The notes beneath the pieces were generated by a model. That model searched no databases and was not told the DNA's origin. It worked only from the letters and a program-made list of their open reading frames with translations. Below, piece after piece: positions 6,183-9,866 of a DNA stretch of 9,866 nucleotides; position 1 is the stretch's first letter, and the number at the start of each line of letters is the position of its first letter. The DNA lies in assembly GCA_015264885.1 (NCBI GenBank), contig JABZYY010000036.1:1-9866 (forward strand), in the 5' to 3' direction. The DNA comes from Streptococcus sp. (GTDB lineage Bacteria > Bacillota > Bacilli > Lactobacillales > Aerococcaceae). A program made the translations under genes and the position numbers.

Positions 6183-7891
6183 TTCCGTTCACCTTCTGCT
6201 CGTGTATCATTTTCCTGTTTAATCGCGTTTGAAATTTGTAATAATTCTTTTGCATTTTCAAGTGTTAATGCGGTAATTGTTGTACCTGAAAGCATACGTG
6301 CAATTTCTTCTGTACGTTCTTCTTCGTCCATCACTTTAAGAATCGTATGCGTACGTTCGCCTTCTTCTACTTTTTCAATATGAATATGCGTATCCGCCAT
6401 ACTGGCCACTTGTGGTAAATGCGTAATACTCAACACTTGAGCGTATTCTGAAATGTAGTGCATTTTCGAAGCAATCGCCTGAGCCACACGTCCGCTGACA
6501 CCTGTATCCACTTCGTCAAAAATAATGGTTCCAACGAGTTGTTCTTTTGTGAAGATGGATTTCATCGCTAAAGTAATACGCGACAACTCACCACCAGAGA
6601 CAATTTTGCTTAGAGGTTTTAATGGTTCCCCTTTATTCGTTGAAATATAAAACTCAACGATGTCAATCCCTTTTTCGAGTAAAGCTTCAGAAGTTTCAAA
6701 TTGAATGGCAAATTGCGCATTCTCCATATAAAGTCCGTGCAATTCGCTCACAATATCTGCTTCTAAACGTTTCGCCACTTCACGACGAATACTTGAAATC
6801 TTTTCTGCAATTGCAAAGGCTTCAAGAGTGGCCTGCTTCAACACTTTTTCTGTTTCAGCAATCAATGCTTCTTTATTTTCAATCTTATTCAAAGCGTCTC
6901 TTGCTTTATCTTGGAAGGCTAGAATCTCTTCTGCATCATCCCCATATTTACGTTTTAATTGATAGTACACATCGAGACGTTCTTCGATAAATGCAAGACG
7001 TTCTTCATCAAATTCAGCATTCTCAATTTCATGACGAATCGCACTCGCAGCATCTTGCAATTGATAGTAAGCCTCGCTCATTTGCGTAGAAAGTGTCTTA
7101 AAGCTTGTTGAAATCGATTCTAGGCTTTCCACTTCACGTGTCGCTTCTCCGATGGCATCGACGCTTGAATATTCTTCCCCTTCAAGAGCAGCAAGAGCTG
7201 TTTGAAGTGCCGTTTGGATTTTTTGGAAGTGCGTGAAGTATTCTTTTTCTTCGCTTAATTGTTCTTCCTCACCCACATAAATATTGGCTTCTTCGATTTC
7301 TTGCAATTGAAATTTCAACATATCTACGCGTTGTGCGTCTTCTTTTTCTGCTGTTTGTAAGGCTCTAAGCTCTTGTTTAGCGGCCACGACTTTTGCGTAT
7401 GCCTCGTCATATTCAGCTATTAAATCACCCATTTGATGGTGTGCGAACTCATCTAATAGCCCTAAATGTTTCTCTTCGTTTAATAATAAGAAGTGCTCAT
7501 TTTGGCCATGGATATCGATTAAATAAGGTCCGATTTGTTTAAGGAGCGCTACTGTCGCTAACTGTCCATTAATACGACAGTTTGATTTCCCATTTTGCAA
7601 TAGTTCACGTTGAATCATTAATTCGTCTTCAATAACTTCAACCCCGAATTCTTGCAGCTTTTCAAAAACGGAAGGATCCTCAATTCGGAAAACTCCTTGA
7701 ATCAAGGACTTTTCTTCACCATAACGAATCATTTCGAGCGATGCACGTTCACCAATTAATAGGCCCACCGCATCAATAATAATCGATTTACCAGCGCCCG
7801 TTTCCCCGGTTAAAACCGTCATCCCTTTTTCAAACGTACACTGAACTTCTTCGATAATGGCAAAATTCTTAATATAGATCTCTTGAATCAA
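6179..7891 (-). CDS. recN: DNA repair protein RecN
   Basis: SMC-like ATPase that gathers at DNA double-strand breaks and assists recombinational repair. With the chosen TTG start the protein is 570 residues. The N-terminal head has Walker A GETGAGKS at 29-36 and the RecN-typical IDIHGQNEH at 125-133. A shorter coiled coil follows (about 150-370), then the C-terminal head with signature VSGGELSR at 431-438, Walker B TIIFDEVD at 455-462 and the ITHLPQVA switch histidine segment. All ATPase motifs are present. A GTG at 7900 would add three residues but would leave no room for a ribosome site. The TTG at 7891 lies 8 bases after AAAGGG and gives MIQEIYIKNFAII, the family's usual beginning. The argR gene normally placed between tlyA and recN is absent. 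The 3' end overlaps the next gene by four bases. Confidence 0.96.
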   Translation of the reverse strand: MIQEIYIKNFAIIEEVQCTFEKGMTVLTGETGAGKSIIIDAVGLLIGERASLEMIRYGEEKSLIQGVFRIEDPSVFEKLQEFGVEVIEDELMIQRELLQNGKSNCRINGQLATVALLKQIGPYLIDIHGQNEHFLLLNEEKHLGLLDEFAHHQMGDLIAEYDEAYAKVVAAKQELRALQTAEKEDAQRVDMLKFQLQEIEEANIYVGEEEQLSEEKEYFTHFQKIQTALQTALAALEGEEYSSVDAIGEATREVESLESISTSFKTLSTQMSEAYYQLQDAASAIRHEIENAEFDEERLAFIEERLDVYYQLKRKYGDDAEEILAFQDKARDALNKIENKEALIAETEKVLKQATLEAFAIAEKISSIRREVAKRLEADIVSELHGLYMENAQFAIQFETSEALLEKGIDIVEFYISTNKGEPLKPLSKIVSGGELSRITLAMKSIFTKEQLVGTIIFDEVDTGVSGRVAQAIASKMHYISEYAQVLSITHLPQVASMADTHIHIEKVEEGERTHTILKVMDEEERTEEIARMLSGTTITALTLENAKELLQISNAIKQENDTRAEGERK

Positions 7892-7899
7892 GTTCGTCA

Positions 7900-7905
7900 C
7901 CCTTT
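7900..7905 (-). promoter_or_regulatory. Ribosome binding site that decides the recN start
   Basis: AAAGGG on the minus strand overlaps the tlyA stop codon (7904-7906) and the possible GTG start (7898-7900), and lies 8 bases before TTG at 7891. It supports the TTG as the real start and suggests that recN translation is coupled to the end of tlyA translation. Confidence 0.65.
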
Positions 7906-8719
7906 ACTTTTTTAATCGTTGCGCTTCTTTAACCGTCTCACGCGCGAGTTCTTCAAACGAATGAACCTCACTTGGAGCCGTATTTTTCAAATGCGCTAAA
8001 AATTCAATATTCCCACTTCCACCAGTAATTGGTGAATACGTTACTTTTTCAACAGTAAATCCAATTTGTTCACTGAAGCTTAAAATATCCACTAATACAT
8101 CTTCGTGTACTTTTGGATCGCTGACAATCCCTTTTTTCCCGATGCGCTCACGACCTGCTTCGAATTGCGGTTTAATCAACACGAGCACGTCTCCGCCTTC
8201 TTTTAGAATTGGTTTTAATGGCGGTAAAATAAGTTTCAACGAGATAAACGATACGTCAATCGAAGCGACATCCGGTTGCCCTTTTGTGAAATCATCTGGA
8301 GTTGCGAAACGGAAATTCATACGCTCCATGACAACAACACGTTCATCTTGGCGAAGTTTATAATCTAATTGGTTATACCCCACATCGAGTGCATAACTTT
8401 GTTTGGCACCGTTTTGTAAGGCCGCATCTGTAAATCCACCAGTCGAAGCACCGATATCTAATAAAATCTTTCCATCGACACTGACATCGAATTCTTTTAA
8501 GGCTTTTTCTAATTTCAACCCACCACGAGAGACATATTTCAACGGTTCACCTTTAATCATCAATGAACTCGTCAAAGGAATTTTCTCCCCTGGTTTATCG
8601 TATCGATTATGATTCACTGCATCCACAATCTGTCCAGCCATGACAAGACGTTTTGCTTTTTCTCTGGAATCTGTCAATCCTTGTTGGACGACTAGAATAT
8701 CCACACGTTCTTTTTCCAT
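7904..8719 (-). CDS. tlyA: TlyA-family rRNA methyltransferase (hemolysin A-like)
   Basis: Probable S-adenosylmethionine-dependent 2'-O-ribose methyltransferase acting on rRNA, of the TlyA family (yqxC in Bacillus subtilis). The 271 residues are standard. An S4 RNA-binding domain occupies about 5-65 (RVDILVVQQGLTDSREKAKRL and on), then an FtsJ/RrmJ-like methyltransferase domain. This has the SAM-binding motif LLDIGASTGGF at 86-96, the acidic loop LDVGYNQLDYKLR at 111-123, DVSFISL at 155-161 and KPQFEAG at 183-189. The old name hemolysin comes from phenotypes in other bacteria and should not be read as a toxin call. The ATG lies 9 bases after the ispA stop codon, and its GGAG site directly follows that stop. 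The stop codon overlaps the ribosome site for recN. Confidence 0.93.
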   Translation of the reverse strand: MEKERVDILVVQQGLTDSREKAKRLVMAGQIVDAVNHNRYDKPGEKIPLTSSLMIKGEPLKYVSRGGLKLEKALKEFDVSVDGKILLDIGASTGGFTDAALQNGAKQSYALDVGYNQLDYKLRQDERVVVMERMNFRFATPDDFTKGQPDVASIDVSFISLKLILPPLKPILKEGGDVLVLIKPQFEAGRERIGKKGIVSDPKVHEDVLVDILSFSEQIGFTVEKVTYSPITGGSGNIEFLAHLKNTAPSEVHSFEELARETVKEAQRLKK

Positions 8720-8728
8720 TTATTACTC

Positions 8729-9607
8729 CTATATTTCTAAATACGTTAAAAATTCAACGAGTAGCGCCTTTGTTTGTTGATTTGCTGGTGTAAACTCAAC
8801 TTCCTCTAACGTACGCTTACAAGACGAAATTTCGCTTGCTAAGGCTTCTTTTGCGCCTTCTACTCCTAAGAGACTCGGATACGTATTTTTACTTAGTTCA
8901 GAATCCTTACCTGTTTCTTTACCGGTTTGCTCACTTGTCCAGCAAACATCTTGTAAGTCATTTTGAATTTGGAATGCTAGACCAAAGTGAGTTGCATACG
9001 AAACAAAAGCTTCTTTCATCTTCGCATCATCGATAAATAGATTTCCAAGCCGAACAGCAGCTAGTAATAACTCGCCTGTTTTCTCACGATGGATTTCCTT
9101 CATTTGTTCTAGAGTAATCGTCACTTCTTCACTAGCAATATCTTTCATTTGACCGGAAATCATGCCGCTCATCCCAGATGCTGTCGATAAGATTTTCACG
9201 GCTTCCACTAATTGATGAGCTTGTAAGTTGGCATTTGCTGCCACTTCGAAGGCTAAAGTGAGCAATGCATCCCCAGCTAAAATCGCAGTGGCTTCATCAA
9301 AAGCCTTATGCACAGTTGGTCTACCACGACGAAGGTCATCGTCATCCATACCTGGTAAGTCATCATGAATGAGTGAATACGTATGAATCATCTCTAAGGC
9401 ACATGCTAAGTCTAACGCTGCTTCATTTGACGAAGTTCCAGCTGAACCAACTGCAAGCGTTAAGAGTGGTCTAATGCGTTTTCCACCTGACTGTATAGCA
9501 TACAGCATCGCTTCTTTCAATCTTGCATCTGAAGCTCTTTTTTCAATCAGCTGCGTTAAGTGAATAGCTACCTCTTGTTGAAGTTGTTGAATAACATCCT
9601 TCACCAT
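8729..9607 (-). CDS. ispA: Polyprenyl (farnesyl) diphosphate synthase
   Basis: Condenses dimethylallyl and isopentenyl diphosphates to geranyl and farnesyl diphosphate, precursors of undecaprenyl carrier lipid and quinones. Numbered from the chosen start, the protein has 292 residues. Features: GGKRIRP at 41-47 (isopentenyl diphosphate binding), the first aspartate-rich motif DDLPGMDDDD at 82-91 followed by RRGRP at 93-97, and the KT pair at 176-177. The second aspartate-rich motif reads NDLQD at 216-220 instead of the common DDxxD, so its first aspartate is asparagine. The two-residue insertion in the first motif is the bacterial short-chain (type II FPP synthase) form. An earlier ATG at 9634 would overlap xseB by 23 bases and has no ribosome site; the ATG at 9607 has AAGAGG 9 bases ahead and starts 4 bases after the xseB stop. 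Confidence 0.94.
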   Translation of the reverse strand: MVKDVIQQLQQEVAIHLTQLIEKRASDARLKEAMLYAIQSGGKRIRPLLTLAVGSAGTSSNEAALDLACALEMIHTYSLIHDDLPGMDDDDLRRGRPTVHKAFDEATAILAGDALLTLAFEVAANANLQAHQLVEAVKILSTASGMSGMISGQMKDIASEEVTITLEQMKEIHREKTGELLLAAVRLGNLFIDDAKMKEAFVSYATHFGLAFQIQNDLQDVCWTSEQTGKETGKDSELSKNTYPSLLGVEGAKEALASEISSCKRTLEEVEFTPANQQTKALLVEFLTYLEI

Positions 9608-9611
9608 AAGA

Positions 9612-9824
9612 TTATGCCTCTTTTCCTTCTGCATTCACAGTAATCATTGCACGAACGGTTTCTTCCGCTTTTGTCAATGTTTCATTACAAAATTGGCTTA
9701 ATTCCATTCCTTCTTTAAATTTATCAAGCGCTTCGTCTAAAGGAACATTTCCGCTTTCTAATTGGCGCACGATTTGCTCTAAGGCACCCATTGCTTCTTC
9801 AAATTTCATTTCTTTTTTAGCCAT
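9612..9824 (-). CDS. xseB: Exodeoxyribonuclease VII small subunit
   Basis: Small subunit of exonuclease VII, which degrades single-stranded DNA from both ends together with XseA in DNA repair. The 70 residues are the normal size. The protein is a helical hairpin with the family pattern: FEEAMGALEQIVRQLESG in the first helix, the turn NVPLDEALDKFKEG, then a second helix through LSQFCNETLTKAEETV. An AAGGAG site lies 8 bases before the ATG. The start overlaps the stop codon of the preceding xseA frame by one base (TAATG), typical of coupled subunits made in fixed ratio. Confidence 0.96.
   Translation of the reverse strand: MAKKEMKFEEAMGALEQIVRQLESGNVPLDEALDKFKEGMELSQFCNETLTKAEETVRAMITVNAEGKEA
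9617..9622 (-). promoter_or_regulatory. Ribosome binding site that decides the ispA start
   Basis: AAGAGG on the minus strand, in the last codons of xseB, 9 bases before ATG at 9607. The upstream in-frame ATG at 9634 lacks a comparable site, so the shorter 292-residue protein is preferred. Confidence 0.6.
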
Positions 9825-9866
9825 TATAAACTCTCCTTATTTTTTGCTTTGACAGTAGCATTCACT
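9824..9866 (-). CDS. xseA: Exodeoxyribonuclease VII large subunit, C-terminal end only
   Basis: The window edge cuts this gene. Only 13 codons plus the stop are visible, ending VNATVKAKNKESL. The call rests mainly on position: the frame ends in TAATG overlapping the xseB start, and xseA directly precedes xseB in nearly all Firmicutes. The tail is also compatible with the short beta-strand and basic end seen in XseA proteins. The peptide is too short to be recognised alone. Confidence 0.7.
   Translation of the reverse strand, partial: VNATVKAKNKESL

Noticed and set aside
6622..6990. Plus-strand open frame of 122 codons inside recN
   Set aside because: It is fully antisense to a conserved part of recN, without a ribosome site or recognisable domain.
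7904..8719. Hemolysin/virulence factor reading of tlyA
   Set aside because: The S4 plus FtsJ-type domains and conserved operon place point to an rRNA methyltransferase; there is no export signal or toxin feature.
9608..9634. Longer ispA start at 9634 adding nine residues
   Set aside because: It would overlap xseB by 23 bases and has no Shine-Dalgarno site; the ATG at 9607 has one and gives the usual N-terminus.

Overview
The window comes from a low-G+C Gram-positive bacterium (Firmicutes), most likely of the order Lactobacillales. Pointers to this are the A+T-rich codon use, strong AGGAGG/AAGGAG ribosome binding sites, the gene run xseA-xseB-ispA-tlyA-recN, and a murA tail followed by an epuA-like membrane gene as in streptococci and relatives. 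A family such as Carnobacteriaceae is possible, but the sequence alone does not settle it. Every gene I can support lies on the minus strand, so transcription runs from high to low coordinates. No mobile element, tRNA, rRNA or CRISPR array was seen.

Region 1 (9866 down to about 3276) is a tightly packed, probably single operon: end of xseA, xseB, ispA, tlyA, recN, a glycerophosphodiester phosphodiesterase (ugpQ-like), miaA and hflX. Neighbouring genes overlap by 1 to 11 bases or are separated by 1 to 12 bases, and several ribosome binding sites sit inside or on the stop codon of the gene before. The operon mixes DNA repair (exonuclease VII, RecN), isoprenoid synthesis (IspA), RNA modification (TlyA, MiaA) and ribosome rescue/GTPase functions (HflX). 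IspA makes prenyl diphosphates, while MiaA uses dimethylallyl diphosphate from the same pathway. A clear intrinsic terminator (3276-3308) closes it. The arginine repressor gene usually found between tlyA and recN in related bacteria is absent.

Region 2 (3275 down to 1) starts with a well-formed sigma-A-type promoter (TTGTAA, 17 bases, TATAAT) driving rnc (RNase III) and smc. The smc frame is the surprise of the window. It holds the N-terminal ATPase half, first coiled coil and hinge, but stops after 795 residues, where about 1,180 are expected. Its last 20-25 residues look like the C-terminus of MurA, and a small membrane gene resembling epuA, a usual neighbour of murA, follows with an 11-base overlap. 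The simplest reading is a join between smc and the end of a murA-epuA locus, either a real deletion or recombination or an assembly misjoin. It should be tested before the SMC protein is taken at face value.

Apart from this junction the window is ordinary housekeeping sequence. I see no convincing evidence for an undescribed multi-gene system.
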